From: Pseudomonas monteilii NBRC 103158 = DSM 14164
GTDB taxonomy: Bacteria; Pseudomonadota; Gammaproteobacteria; Pseudomonadales; Pseudomonadaceae
Assembly (NCBI RefSeq): GCF_000730605.1
Contig: NZ_BBIS01000043.1
Coordinates: forward strand, 31,529-95,528
Reading direction: 5' to 3'
DNA length: 64,000 nt
Positions 1 through 8,244 of this stretch are shown here, piece after piece (position 1 is the stretch's first letter; every line of letters begins with the position of its first letter). Position numbers and translations under genes: made by a program. Under the pieces are notes generated by a model. That model did no database searches. It was not told where the DNA came from and worked only from the letters and a program-made list of their open reading frames with translations.

Positions 1-1
1 C

Positions 2-211
2 GGTGCCTGGTATGCCTACCAAGGCAACAAGATTGGTCAAGGTAAAGCCAACGCCGCCAAGTACCTGGCTGAGAACCCGGCGATTGGTGCCGAGATCGAG
101 AAGCAGATTCGCGACAAGTTGCTGACTTCTGGCGCTGTCGCTGCTGCTGGCAAAGCTGCGGCTGTCGAAGCAGATGCCGATGACATGGCCGACGCTGACG
201 CCGGTTATTGA
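2..211 (+). CDS. recA: RecA recombinase, C-terminal fragment
   Basis: This is the last 69 codons of an open frame that enters from the left edge and stops with TGA at 209-211. The visible residues (GAWYAYQGNKIGQGKANA, then an acidic tail ending DADAGY) match the C-terminal domain of RecA, the ATP-dependent strand-exchange protein that also triggers LexA cleavage. The acidic tail is the autoinhibitory C-terminus known for this family. recX begins 21 bp downstream on the same strand, the usual recA-recX order in gamma-proteobacteria. The ATPase core lies outside the window, so only the C-terminal part can be judged. Confidence 0.95.
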   Translation, partial: GAWYAYQGNKIGQGKANAAKYLAENPAIGAEIEKQIRDKLLTSGAVAAAGKAAAVEADADDMADADAGY

Positions 212-232
212 TTGCGCGGTAGATAGCTGAAC

Positions 233-703
233 ATGTCCGCCGTACTCGACACCCCCGTCGCCATTCGGCGGACAGCCATGGACCTGCTCGCGCGACGTGA
301 GCACGGTCGCGTCGAGCTGACGCGCAAGCTGCGTCAGCGCGGCGCTTCGGATGAGCTGATCGAGCCTGAGCTTGATCGGCTCGCCGAAGAAGGGCTGCTG
401 AGTGAAGCCCGCTACCTTGAAAGCTTTATCCGCTACCGTTCCGGTTCTGGCTATGGCCCTGCGCGTATTCGCGAAGAGCTTGGGCAGCGTGGTTTGGCGC
501 GTGCTGATATCGAGCAGGCGCTACGCGAGAGCGAGGTGGACTGGGCAGAGCGCATGCGTGATGTGTGGCAGCGCAAGTTCGCCGGGCAGCGCCCGCAAGA
601 CCCGCGCAGCCGTGCCCAGCAGACCCGGTTTCTCGCTTACCGGGGCTTCCCCATGGATTTGATCGGTCGCCTGCTCAGTGGGCGGGATCTGGATGATTAC
701 TGA
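233..703 (+). CDS. recX: Regulatory protein RecX
   Basis: A 156-residue protein of the usual RecX length, made of helical repeats rich in Arg and Glu (REHGRVELTRKLRQRG near residues 22-37, then the typical RYRSGSGYGPARIREEL segment). RecX binds in the groove of RecA filaments and limits strand exchange and SOS induction. Its position 21 bp after recA suggests co-transcription by read-through from the SOS-controlled recA promoter, which is outside the window. The ATG at 233 gives the family N-terminus. A GC-rich hairpin follows the stop. Confidence 0.95.
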   Translation: MSAVLDTPVAIRRTAMDLLARREHGRVELTRKLRQRGASDELIEPELDRLAEEGLLSEARYLESFIRYRSGSGYGPARIREELGQRGLARADIEQALRESEVDWAERMRDVWQRKFAGQRPQDPRSRAQQTRFLAYRGFPMDLIGRLLSGRDLDDY

Positions 704-719
704 TCATTGCTGAAATGCC

Positions 720-738
720 GGGGCCGCTCTGCGGCCCC
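720..738. terminator. Hairpin between convergent recX and LOG-family gene
   Basis: An 8-bp perfect stem (ggggccgc/gcggcccc) with a 3-nt loop lies in the 49-bp gap between the convergent stops of recX and the LOG gene. It has no clear U-tract on either strand, so a bidirectional terminator role is inferred from position and stem strength. Confidence 0.55.
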
Positions 739-752
739 AAAGCAGACGACAC

Positions 753-1874
753 TTATGAACTGACCCTCAACGCCTCCCTAGCCCGTTGCGTGGTATGCAT
801 CGGCTGCGGCTTGGCCCAGTTTTCCGGCAGGTTGATGAAGTCTACCAGCTCGCGCAACCGGCCCTGATCCCGGCCATTGAAGGCGAACGACAAGCGGGTC
901 AGGTGGCTGAAATTACCCACCTCATGCTCGGCGCCACTGTCTGGCTGCTGGTGATACTTGCCACTCAGGCGCAAGTCGGCATAACCCTCCTGGATGTCAT
1001 ACAGCGCTGCTTCGCTGAGCGGGTGGTGCATGCGGATTACGAACTGGCTCTTCAGCCAGCGGCTGGAATGGTAGTTGCTGTAGAACTGGTTGATTTCCTC
1101 CACCGCCTCGTCGGCACTGTGTACCAGGCGTACCAGCTTCAGATCGCTGGGCAGGATGTAGCGGTTTTCTTCCAGCTGGCTGCTGATGAAGTTCAGGCAG
1201 TCTCGCCAGAAGCTACCGCCAGGCGAGTCCAGCAGCACCACCGGTACCAATGGGCTTTTGCCGGTCTGGATCAGGGTCAGAACCTCCAGCGCTTCATCCA
1301 GGGTGCCGAAACCGCCAGGGCACAGCACCAGGGCATCAGCCTCTTTGACAAAAAACAGCTTGCGGATGAAGAAAAAGTGGAACGGTAACAGCTTGTCGGT
1401 ACCGCCTACCGTGGGGTTGGCATGTTGTTCGAAGGGCAGGGTGATGTTGAAACCCAGGCTGTGCTCGCTGCCAGCGCCTTCGTGGGCTGCCGCCATGATG
1501 CCGCCACCCGCTCCGGTAATGACCATCAGATCGGAGCGTGCCAGGGAGGCGCCCAGCTCGCGGGCTAAGGCATACATCGGGTGCTCTAGCGGGGTACGTG
1601 CCGAACCGAACACGGTCACCTTGCGCCGACCTTTGTAGCGCTGCAGGGTGCGGAACGACTGGTCCAGTTCGCGCAGGGCTTGCAAGGTGATCTTGGCGCT
1701 CCAGCGGTCGCTGTCGTCATGGGCCATGCGCAGGATGGTCAGCATCATGTCGCGGTACAGCGGCAAGTTGGGGCTGTCGGGTGCTACCAGTTGCAGTTGT
1801 GCGTCGATGTTGCTCAGGTCGATGTTGTTGTCGCGGAAGTGGCTGAACAGCAGTTCATTCGATTGGTAAGGCAT
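753..1874 (-). CDS. LOG-family protein (PGGxGTxxE), putative nucleotide 5'-monophosphate nucleosidase
   Basis: A 373-residue protein with a Rossmann-like LOG core: FGSAR at 89-93, TGAGGG at 120-125 and the diagnostic PGGFGTLDE at 186-194. LOG proteins were long annotated as lysine decarboxylases. Characterised members are phosphoribohydrolases that release bases from nucleotide monophosphates, including cytokinin-activating enzymes. The N-terminal 80 residues and the C-terminal tail exceed the roughly 190-residue minimal LOG, placing this in the longer PpnN-like size class, but I cannot assign the substrate. The start is supported by AAGGAG upstream of ATG on the minus strand. It is transcribed divergently from the small gene at 2035. 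Confidence 0.85.
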   Translation of the reverse strand: MPYQSNELLFSHFRDNNIDLSNIDAQLQLVAPDSPNLPLYRDMMLTILRMAHDDSDRWSAKITLQALRELDQSFRTLQRYKGRRKVTVFGSARTPLEHPMYALARELGASLARSDLMVITGAGGGIMAAAHEGAGSEHSLGFNITLPFEQHANPTVGGTDKLLPFHFFFIRKLFFVKEADALVLCPGGFGTLDEALEVLTLIQTGKSPLVPVVLLDSPGGSFWRDCLNFISSQLEENRYILPSDLKLVRLVHSADEAVEEINQFYSNYHSSRWLKSQFVIRMHHPLSEAALYDIQEGYADLRLSGKYHQQPDSGAEHEVGNFSHLTRLSFAFNGRDQGRLRELVDFINLPENWAKPQPMHTTQRAREALRVSS

Positions 1875-2034
1875 GCAACGTCTCCTTCTGCACCAATGCC
1901 TATGACCTCAATCTAGACCGTCGCGCCCGATCGTGCCGGGTTGTTTGGCAGCGCCGCCTGTCGGCATGCACCCAATGGCGGCACGGGTTTGGTTAACTGG
2001 TAAAGCGAAACGTGTCGATGCAGGAGGTGGCGGT

Positions 2035-2244
2035 ATGCATCGCTTGATCATCGAAGTGGACGGGCAGCTCTACCGGCTGCTGGAGAGCGCGGCCCAGATG
2101 CATCACCTGAGCCTCGAGGTCGAGTGCCGCCGCAGGTTGGAGGGGCTGGAGTGCCAGTCGCGCTACCTGCAGGCGTTGTTGGCCGAAATGCGCGCCGATG
2201 CCGCTGAAGGGCGCTGGTGCGCCCGCGAGAAGGAGCAGGTGTAG
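2035..2244 (+). CDS. Small conserved hypothetical protein (69 aa)
   Basis: I do not recognise a domain. The frame is open further upstream (to 1933), but ATG at 2035 is preceded by a near-perfect Shine-Dalgarno AGGAGGT at 2022-2028, which decides the start. The protein is charged and probably helical (EVDGQLYRLLESAAQMHHLSLE, then several Glu/Arg-rich turns) with no signal peptide or membrane segment. It sits between the LOG gene and the PA3611-like gene and probably corresponds to the small hypothetical found near recA in other pseudomonads. Function unknown. Confidence 0.7.
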   Translation: MHRLIIEVDGQLYRLLESAAQMHHLSLEVECRRRLEGLECQSRYLQALLAEMRADAAEGRWCAREKEQV

Positions 2245-2259
2245 CGTGATACGCGCCTG

Positions 2260-2679
2260 TTACTTCTTCTTGTTGCCGGCCACGCAGCTGGCACTGTCGA
2301 AGGCCTGATCCATGATGGGCTGGTTGGTCTTGTAGACAGTGAAACGGTAGACCATGACCGCACCCTTGGACATCAGGTTACGGAACCCGCTATTGCGGCA
2401 AACGCTGTCGCCCAGCTGGCTGCGTACCTGCTCGGGGTTGGCCTGCATGCGCTCGGCGTGGCTCTGGCGTACGCTCAGGTGGTTGACCAGCGCCTTGCCC
2501 TCTACGGTGTAACCCTGGTCGAGGATGTCCTCGTTGATGGCGCGCGGGGTACCGACGCTGCTTTCTTTGGCAACCTTCTGCAGCATCTTGTTAAGGTCGT
2601 AGTCCTGCTTGGATGCCGCCTGTGCTGCCAAAGGCAGGGCGAGCAACAGGCTCAGGGCGGGGGCGATAAGGCGCAGCAT
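2260..2679 (-). CDS. PA3611-like secreted protein (quorum-sensing-regulated virulence factor family)
   Basis: A 139-residue protein with a clear signal peptide (MLRLIAPALSLLLALPLAAQA, cut before SKQDY) and two conserved cysteines (DSVCRN, SASCVAG) that could form a disulfide in the periplasm. The mature sequence resembles P. aeruginosa PA3611, the founder of the QSregVF family; its molecular role is not established. The frame extends upstream to 2754, but ATG at 2679 has an AGGAG-type ribosome site and starts exactly at the signal peptide, so I chose it. It is convergent with the 69-aa gene, 15 bp apart. Confidence 0.75.
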   Translation of the reverse strand: MLRLIAPALSLLLALPLAAQAASKQDYDLNKMLQKVAKESSVGTPRAINEDILDQGYTVEGKALVNHLSVRQSHAERMQANPEQVRSQLGDSVCRNSGFRNLMSKGAVMVYRFTVYKTNQPIMDQAFDSASCVAGNKKK

Positions 2680-2896
2680 GAATCTCTCCTGGTTCGATGA
2701 CTGGCGCTTTGACATGCGCGGGTCGACGGTGTTCCGTGAAATCGCGCAAGGCAAGATCCGGGCACGGTAAAGGCCCGATTATAAAGACCGCCTTGCAGCC
2801 TGCACAGCAATTGCCCCCTGTTCTGGTAAACTGGCGCCCTTGTGTTCTCCGAGTCATCCTTGTGCCCATTTCCAAATCGACCAGAGGCCTGCCGGC

Positions 2897-3607
2897 ATGA
2901 GCCATGCGGTAGCGCGCCTGCGCGCCGAACGCCTGGCCCGCAGCAACAAGCCATTCATCGCCCGTGGTTCGCGTGCAGAGCGTTGCCCGGATTGCCGGGT
3001 GATTGCCACCCACTGCCTGTGTGCCTGGAAACCCCGTGTACAGGCTGACTCCGGCGTGTGCCTGCTGATGCACGACACCGAGCCGTTGAAGCCTACCAAC
3101 ACCGGCTGGCTGATTGCCGACCTGATCGAAGACACCTCCGCTTTTGGCTGGCTGCGCACCTCGGTCGACGAGCGTTTACTGGCCTTGCTCGACGACCCGC
3201 GCTGGCAGCCCTATATCGTCTTTCCGGGCGAGTTCGTGGCTGAGCAGCGGGTGGTCAGCGAGGTGGTGCGCGAGCCGGGCAAGCGCCCGTTGTTCATCCT
3301 GCTGGATGCCACCTGGACCGAGGCGCGCAAGATGTTCCGCAAAAGCCCGTACCTGGACCGCTTCCCGGTGTTGAGCCTGCAGGCCGAGCAGATGTCGCGT
3401 TACCGCCTGCGGCGTTCCAAGCGTGACGATCACTTCTGCACGGCAGAAGTGGCCGCCATGTGCCTGGACCTGGCCGGTGACAGCCAGGCCTCGCAGGCAT
3501 TGGATGCCTACCTGGATGTGTTCAGCCTGCATTACCTGAGCGGCAAGCGGCGCCTGCCGCTGGACGAGCAGGACGACACCCATCAGCGTTTGCATACCTT
3601 CCTATAG
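2897..3607 (+). CDS. DTW-domain tRNA-uridine aminocarboxypropyltransferase (TapT/YfiP-like)
   Basis: A 236-residue protein matching the YfiP/TapT family, which transfers the 3-amino-3-carboxypropyl group of SAM to uridine 47 of tRNA (acp3U47). Seen directly: the N-terminal zinc-type cysteines (RCPDCRVIATHCLC) and the D-x-T-W motif that names the family (LDATWTEARKM). The frame is open from 2840, but ATG at 2897 gives the family-length product. It is followed by a 179-bp gap before erdR. The substrate position is inferred from the family. Confidence 0.85.
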   Translation: MSHAVARLRAERLARSNKPFIARGSRAERCPDCRVIATHCLCAWKPRVQADSGVCLLMHDTEPLKPTNTGWLIADLIEDTSAFGWLRTSVDERLLALLDDPRWQPYIVFPGEFVAEQRVVSEVVREPGKRPLFILLDATWTEARKMFRKSPYLDRFPVLSLQAEQMSRYRLRRSKRDDHFCTAEVAAMCLDLAGDSQASQALDAYLDVFSLHYLSGKRRLPLDEQDDTHQRLHTFL

Positions 3608-3786
3608 TCCAAGGGGCACAACCCCTGCTTTGGTTCATAATGACGGAGCTGGCAGCCAGGGTTGGCGAGACGGCAGGGCGATCGGCTTGACCACCCTTGA
3701 CCGTGCTCGGCATCCTTGGCGCCGATTCCCCGCCGGACGCTTCCCTTACCCTCGAGCGCCTGGCACAGAACAGGATCCTTAGATCG

Positions 3787-4437
3787 ATGGCCACTTACGA
3801 AATCCTGATTGCCGATGACCACCCACTGTTCCGTGGCGCCCTGCGCCAGGCCGTTACCCTCGGCCTGGGCCCGGATGTACGCCTGGTCGAAGTCGCGAGC
3901 ATTGCCGAACTGGAAACCCGTCTGAGCGAAAAAGCCGACTGGGACCTGGTGCTGCTGGACTTGAACATGCCGGGTGCTTACGGTTTTTCCGGGCTGGTGC
4001 TGTTGCGCGGGCAATACCCGCAGATTCCCGTGGTGATGGTATCGGCGCAGGAAGAGGCTGCCGTGGTGGTCAAGTCCCGCGAGTTTGGCGCCAGTGGCTT
4101 CATTCCCAAGTCCAGCACCCTGGAAGTCATCCAGGATGCCGTGCGCAAGGTGCTCGATGGCGAGGTCTGGTGGCCGCCGCAGGCGTTCGAAAAGGTGGAT
4201 GTGTCGGCTGAGGCCAAAGCCGCCAGCGAAGGCCTGGCCAGCCTTACGCCGCAGCAATTCCGCGTACTGACCATGGTCTGTGAAGGCTTGTTGAACAAGC
4301 AGATCGCCTATGAGCTGAACGTGTCGGAAGCAACCATCAAGGCCCACGTGACCGCGATCTTCCGCAAGCTGGGCGTGCGCACCCGCACCCAGGCTGCGCT
4401 GCTGCTGCAACAACTTGAATCGGTTGCCAGCAACTGA
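3787..4437 (+). CDS. erdR: LuxR/NarL-family response regulator ErdR (CrbR-like)
   Basis: A 216-residue regulator with an N-terminal receiver (DDH at 10-12, phospho-acceptor Asp58 in LLDLNMPG) and a C-terminal LuxR-type helix-turn-helix (LTPQQFRVLTMVCEGLLNKQIA, about residues 150-205). In Pseudomonas ErdR pairs with the hybrid kinase MxtR to control acetate use (acsA) and ethanol oxidation. No kinase is adjacent, so it looks orphan, but an MxtR-like kinase lies at 51825-55298. ATG at 3787 is preferred over the longer frame from 3697 because it starts directly at the receiver domain. dgkA follows, as in P. aeruginosa PA3604-PA3603. Confidence 0.88.
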   Translation: MATYEILIADDHPLFRGALRQAVTLGLGPDVRLVEVASIAELETRLSEKADWDLVLLDLNMPGAYGFSGLVLLRGQYPQIPVVMVSAQEEAAVVVKSREFGASGFIPKSSTLEVIQDAVRKVLDGEVWWPPQAFEKVDVSAEAKAASEGLASLTPQQFRVLTMVCEGLLNKQIAYELNVSEATIKAHVTAIFRKLGVRTRTQAALLLQQLESVASN

Positions 4438-4510
4438 CTGCGCGTGGCTTCACGCTTTTTTGACCCGTGCCGGTCTAGTCTGCTGGCCTTTCTGTTGTGA
4501 AGTGACTCAC

Positions 4511-4876
4511 ATGACATCGCCATTCAAGGGCCAGACCGGCCTCAAACGCATCTTCAACGCCGCCGGCTACTCGCTGGACGGCCTGCGCGCCGCCTTCAAA
4601 GGGGAGGCCGCGTTCCGCCAACTGGTACTGCTCAACGTGCTGCTGATCCCGATCGCCTTCTGGTTGCCGGTCAGCCGTGCGGAACGGGCGATCATGATCG
4701 CGGTGTGCTTGTTGGGCTTGATCGTCGAGCTGTTCAACTCGGCAGTGGAAGCGGCCATCGACCGCATCTCGCTGGAGCGTCACCCCCTGTCGAAAAACGC
4801 CAAGGACATGGGCAGCGCCGCACAGCTGGTGGCGCTGACCATGGTCGCGCTGGTGTGGGGCGTTATCCTGCTTTAA
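4511..4876 (+). CDS. dgkA: Diacylglycerol kinase DgkA
   Basis: A 121-residue inner-membrane enzyme, the size of E. coli DgkA, with three hydrophobic segments and the catalytic signature ELFNSAVEAAIDR at 73-85. It phosphorylates diacylglycerol released during osmoregulated glucan or LPS modification, recycling it to phosphatidic acid. The stop TAA (4874-4876) overlaps the stop of convergent finR (4873-4875): the palindrome TTAA ends both genes. ATG at 4511 follows a 73-bp gap after erdR. I see no terminator. Confidence 0.95.
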   Translation: MTSPFKGQTGLKRIFNAAGYSLDGLRAAFKGEAAFRQLVLLNVLLIPIAFWLPVSRAERAIMIAVCLLGLIVELFNSAVEAAIDRISLERHPLSKNAKDMGSAAQLVALTMVALVWGVILL

Positions 4877-5799
4877 GCGATTGGCGGCAGCACGATCTCA
4901 TCACTGCGGGTAAAGCCCGCAGTGAAGCTGCGGCAAAGTTCCAGAAACTCACGCATGGCCGAGGTCTGGTACTTTTGTTTGTGCCAGATGAAGTAGAACT
5001 GGCGCATCAGGTCCAGCTCGGGGGTTTCTACCGCTACCAGGCTGCCTCGGCGGAAGGCATCCCGCAGCGCCAGGCGTGAAATGCAACCAATGCCCAGGCC
5101 CGACTCGACGGCGCGCTTGATGGCTTCGGTGTGTTCCAGCTCCAGGCGTATATTGAGGTTGGCGCGGTGATGGCGCATGGCCTGGTCGAAGGTCAGGCGC
5201 GTGCCTGAGCCTTGCTCGCGCAGTATCCACGCTTCTTGCGACAAGCTTTCGATATCGGCGCGGCCCAGCGTGGCCAGCGGATGCTGCGGCGCGCAGAACA
5301 CCACCAGTTCGTCCTCTACCCAGGGCTGCACTTCCAGGTCCGGGTGGTTGCAGTCACCTTCGATTAGACCCAGATCAATTTCGTAGTGCGCCACCTGCTG
5401 CACGATATGCGCAGTGTTCTGTACATGCAGCTTCACCTGGCTTTCCGGGTGGGTCTGCATGAAGCTGCCGATCAGCAGGGTGGCCAGGTAGTTGCCGATG
5501 GTCAGCGTGGCGCCAACCGCCAGCGAACCGAAACCGGACTTGCCATTGAGCAGGTCTTCGATTTCCTTGGCCTGGTCGAGCAGGGCCACCGCCTGCGGTA
5601 GCAGCTGATGGCCCAAGGCGTTGAGGGCCAGTCGCTTGCCGGCACGGTCGAACAACTGGCAGCTCGATTGCCGCTCCAGTTCGGTAATTGAAGTGCTGGC
5701 GGCCGACTGCGACAACGCCAGCAGGCTAGCGGCCCGAGAGACGCTTTGATGCTGGGCGACGGCGACGAAGACCTGCAGTTGACGAAGTGTGAATCGCAT
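4873..5799 (-). CDS. finR: LysR-family regulator FinR
   Basis: A 308-residue LysR-type regulator: winged helix-turn-helix in the first 60 residues (LRQLQVFVAVAQHQSVSRAA) followed by a substrate-binding domain. It is divergent from fpr, the ferredoxin-NADP reductase gene; in P. putida FinR activates fpr in response to superoxide and related redox stress. The frame stays open to 5991, but the codon at 5797-5799 gives the canonical MRFTLRQ start. The 118-bp divergent promoter carries AT-rich inverted segments that suit LysR binding. It is convergent with dgkA with a shared TTAA. Confidence 0.9.
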   Translation of the reverse strand: MRFTLRQLQVFVAVAQHQSVSRAASLLALSQSAASTSITELERQSSCQLFDRAGKRLALNALGHQLLPQAVALLDQAKEIEDLLNGKSGFGSLAVGATLTIGNYLATLLIGSFMQTHPESQVKLHVQNTAHIVQQVAHYEIDLGLIEGDCNHPDLEVQPWVEDELVVFCAPQHPLATLGRADIESLSQEAWILREQGSGTRLTFDQAMRHHRANLNIRLELEHTEAIKRAVESGLGIGCISRLALRDAFRRGSLVAVETPELDLMRQFYFIWHKQKYQTSAMREFLELCRSFTAGFTRSDEIVLPPIA

Positions 5800-5917
5800 A
5801 TCGATATAACCGATAACACATATCTTGATAATCCAGTTAACAGATATTGTCGCTGCCCCTAAACTATCGCGCAACTGCGCGTTTTGCGCGCCGCGTTTTT
5901 CTTCAGGAGCCCCATCG
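5800..5917. promoter_or_regulatory. finR-fpr divergent regulatory region
   Basis: 118 bp between the two start codons. The AT-rich part next to finR (about 5800-5850) contains overlapping imperfect dyads (atatcgatat; taaccgataacac) and T-N11-A spacings of the kind LysR proteins bind. The assignment as a FinR operator is inference from gene arrangement and the known FinR-fpr circuit. Confidence 0.5.
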
Positions 5918-6697
5918 ATGAGCAACATGAACCACGAACGTGTCCTCAGTGTGCACCACTGGAACGACACCCTGTTCAGCTTCAAGTGCACCCGCGACCC
6001 GGGCCTGCGCTTCGAGAACGGTCAGTTCGTGATGATCGGCCTGCAGCAGGAAAGCGGCCGTCCGCTCATGCGTGCCTATTCCATCGCTTCGCCGAACTGG
6101 GAAGAGCACCTGGAGTTCTTCAGCATCAAGGTGCCGGACGGCCCGCTGACCTCGCAGCTGCAGCACCTGAAGGAAGGCGATGAGATCATCATAAGCAAGA
6201 AGCCTACCGGTACTCTGGTACTTGACGACCTGAACCCGGGCAAGCACCTGTACCTGCTGAGCACCGGCACTGGCCTGGCGCCGTTCATGAGCGTCATCCA
6301 GGACCCGGAAACCTACGAGCGCTTCGAAAAAGTGATCCTGGTGCATGGCGTGCGTTACGTGAACGAAGTGGCCTATCGCGAGTTCATCACCGAGCACCTG
6401 CCGCAGAACGAGTTCTTCGGTGAGTCGGTTCGCGACAAGCTGATCTACTACCCGACCGTGACCCGCGAGCCGTTCGAGAACCAGGGCCGTCTGACCGACC
6501 TGATGCGCAGCGGCAAGCTGTTCAGCGACATCGGCCTGCCACCGATCAACCCGCAGGATGACCGTGCGATGATCTGCGGCAGCCCAAGCATGCTCGACGA
6601 GACCAGCGAAGTGCTGGACAGCTTCGGCCTGAAGATCTCCCCGCGAATGCGCGAGCCGGGTGACTACCTGATCGAGCGTGCCTTCGTCGAGAAGTAA
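5918..6697 (+). CDS. fpr: Ferredoxin-NADP+ reductase
   Basis: A 259-residue flavoenzyme of bacterial FPR size. The FAD-binding motif RAYSIASPNWE starts at residue 52, the NADP-binding STGTGLAPF is at 115-123, and the protein ends AFVEK as in the subclass with a C-terminal extension after the nicotinamide-facing aromatic position. It exchanges electrons between NADPH and ferredoxin or flavodoxin and supports Fe-S repair under oxidative stress. AGGAG lies just upstream of ATG at 5918; the longer frame from 5825 runs into the promoter and is rejected. A terminator follows the stop. Confidence 0.95.
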   Translation: MSNMNHERVLSVHHWNDTLFSFKCTRDPGLRFENGQFVMIGLQQESGRPLMRAYSIASPNWEEHLEFFSIKVPDGPLTSQLQHLKEGDEIIISKKPTGTLVLDDLNPGKHLYLLSTGTGLAPFMSVIQDPETYERFEKVILVHGVRYVNEVAYREFITEHLPQNEFFGESVRDKLIYYPTVTREPFENQGRLTDLMRSGKLFSDIGLPPINPQDDRAMICGSPSMLDETSEVLDSFGLKISPRMREPGDYLIERAFVEK

Positions 6698-6715
6698 GGC
6701 GCAGGCTGGTACAAG

Positions 6716-6741
6716 AAGGCGACCCTTGGGTCGCCTTTCTT
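6716..6741 (+). terminator. Rho-independent terminator of fpr
   Basis: A perfect 10-bp stem (aaggcgaccc/gggtcgcctt) with a 2-nt gap, followed by tctt. It begins 18 bp after the fpr stop. Its A-rich left flank could also serve the convergent SprT-like gene. Confidence 0.8.
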
Positions 6742-6756
6742 ATGCCTGAACACCAT

Positions 6757-7251
6757 CTATTCGACGCGCGTCTCGCCGCTGTACACCAGAATCTCCCTGC
6801 ACCGCTTGCACAGGTACCGCCGCCCCTGGCGCACCAATTTGTGCCGCTGCGCCGTAAACGGGAAGTCACCCTGCGGGCACGGGCAACGGTAAATGTAGCG
6901 GGTGACCGCGCGCCGTTGCACTGCGTAGTTGTGGCACCGGTTGGGCGGCAGCTCGTACACCCCGCGCATGATCAGCTGCCACTCCTCGCCATGGGCCTGG
7001 ATGCGGTCGCCGAACAGCTGGTGGGCCACCAGGTGTGCCACTTCATGGGCCACGGTCTGGCGCAGGAAGTCTTCCTGGTTTTCGCGGTAGAGCTGCAGGT
7101 TGAAACGCAGCAGGTTCTCGTGCAGGTGGGCAACCCCGGCTTTTTGCCCGCGCAGCTTGAAGCTGACTTCCGGGCGCGGGAAGGGGCGTTTGAAGAAGGT
7201 TTCGGCTTGCTGGTAACAGGTTTCGACGCGTTGTCTGAGCAGCTCGGGCAT
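6757..7251 (-). CDS. SprT-family zinc metalloprotease-like protein
   Basis: A 164-residue protein with the gluzincin motif HEVAHLVAH (His69, Glu70, His73) and a C-terminal zinc ribbon (CPC ... CKRC), the architecture of bacterial SprT and of the eukaryotic SPRTN protease core. Length matches SprT. The biological role in bacteria is poorly defined; a link to stationary phase or DNA-protein crosslink processing is only family inference. ATG at 7251 gives the family N-terminus MPELLRQRVE; the longer frame from 7311 is less likely. It is convergent with fpr. Confidence 0.85.
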   Translation of the reverse strand: MPELLRQRVETCYQQAETFFKRPFPRPEVSFKLRGQKAGVAHLHENLLRFNLQLYRENQEDFLRQTVAHEVAHLVAHQLFGDRIQAHGEEWQLIMRGVYELPPNRCHNYAVQRRAVTRYIYRCPCPQGDFPFTAQRHKLVRQGRRYLCKRCREILVYSGETRVE

Positions 7252-7382
7252 GGCGGGGTGGTTCTCCTGACCGGGCATTATGCCGCAACTGCAGCGGGGG
7301 TGCCGAGCCACCGGTCAGCGCACAGCCAGAGGCCGCCTTGCGGCGGCCCCTGGTTGATGCCCCTGTGTTGGTTGAATCTGTT

Positions 7383-7982
7383 CTAGTTGGTGTAGACGGG
7401 CCCCACGCCCAGTCCCCAGATAATCACCGTGGCGGCCATGATCGCCACCAGTACCACAAGGCCCACCGCCAGCACGGAGCTTGAGAACAGGAAGCCTTCG
7501 TCGGACGGTATGTTCATGAACGTCGGTAAGCCGACATACAGCAGGTACACCGTGTAGCAGATGGCGGCCGTGCCGATCAGCATGCCCAGCCACAAGTGCG
7601 GGTAAAGCGCTGCCAGGCCGCCGATGAACAAAGGGGTGGCGGTGTAGGTGGCAAAGGCGATGCACTGCGCCATCGACGGGTTGGCATCGTAGGTGCGGGC
7701 CATCCAGTGGATGAATGCGCCCATTACCGCCACCCCGGCGAGCATAGCCAGGTACGACATGATGCTCATCCAGATAGCACTTTCCATGGTCAGCATCACT
7801 GCTGGCCGGTCGCCAATCACCCAGCCGACCTGGGTGGTGCCGATGAACGCCGAAACGGCGGGAATCGCCGCCAGGATAAGGGTATGCGTCAGGTACATGT
7901 GGCTGATGGTTTCTTCTTCGCCACGGATTTCCCGCCATTCTTGGTCGGGATGGGTAAACAGCCCCACAACGTGATGAATCAT
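7383..7982 (-). CDS. Yip1-family inner membrane protein
   Basis: A 199-residue protein with about five hydrophobic segments (for example LILAAIPAVSAFIG, YLAMLAGVAVMGAFIHW, WLGMLIGTAAICYTVYLL) and the conserved N-terminus MIHHVVGLFTHPDQEW typical of bacterial YIP1-family proteins. Function is unknown. The codon at 7980-7982 is chosen because an AGGAGT site precedes it; upstream extension to 8315 crosses the ttcA promoter region. It is divergent from ttcA with a gap of about 260 bp. Confidence 0.8.
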   Translation of the reverse strand: MIHHVVGLFTHPDQEWREIRGEEETISHMYLTHTLILAAIPAVSAFIGTTQVGWVIGDRPAVMLTMESAIWMSIMSYLAMLAGVAVMGAFIHWMARTYDANPSMAQCIAFATYTATPLFIGGLAALYPHLWLGMLIGTAAICYTVYLLYVGLPTFMNIPSDEGFLFSSSVLAVGLVVLVAIMAATVIIWGLGVGPVYTN

Positions 7983-8244
7983 GCCGGTCACTCCTCTTAA
8001 TGTTGCCAAACGCCCCCCAGCTGGAGCGCAAGCGGCCCGAGGCCCGAACACCGAAGCAAGCGGTAATGTGGCCTTATGTCGCAGTATAGGAAGCTGTTGC
8101 CGGCATAAACCGTGCTTTTTAGAGCAAATTGCGCTGTCAGGCGTACTGTTGATTACATTGAAGTCTTTGTCGGAATGCCTACAGCGGCGCTGCGTTTGTG
8201 CGTAAAATAGCCGCCTTTTGTCACACCTCGCGGATTCAAGCGCT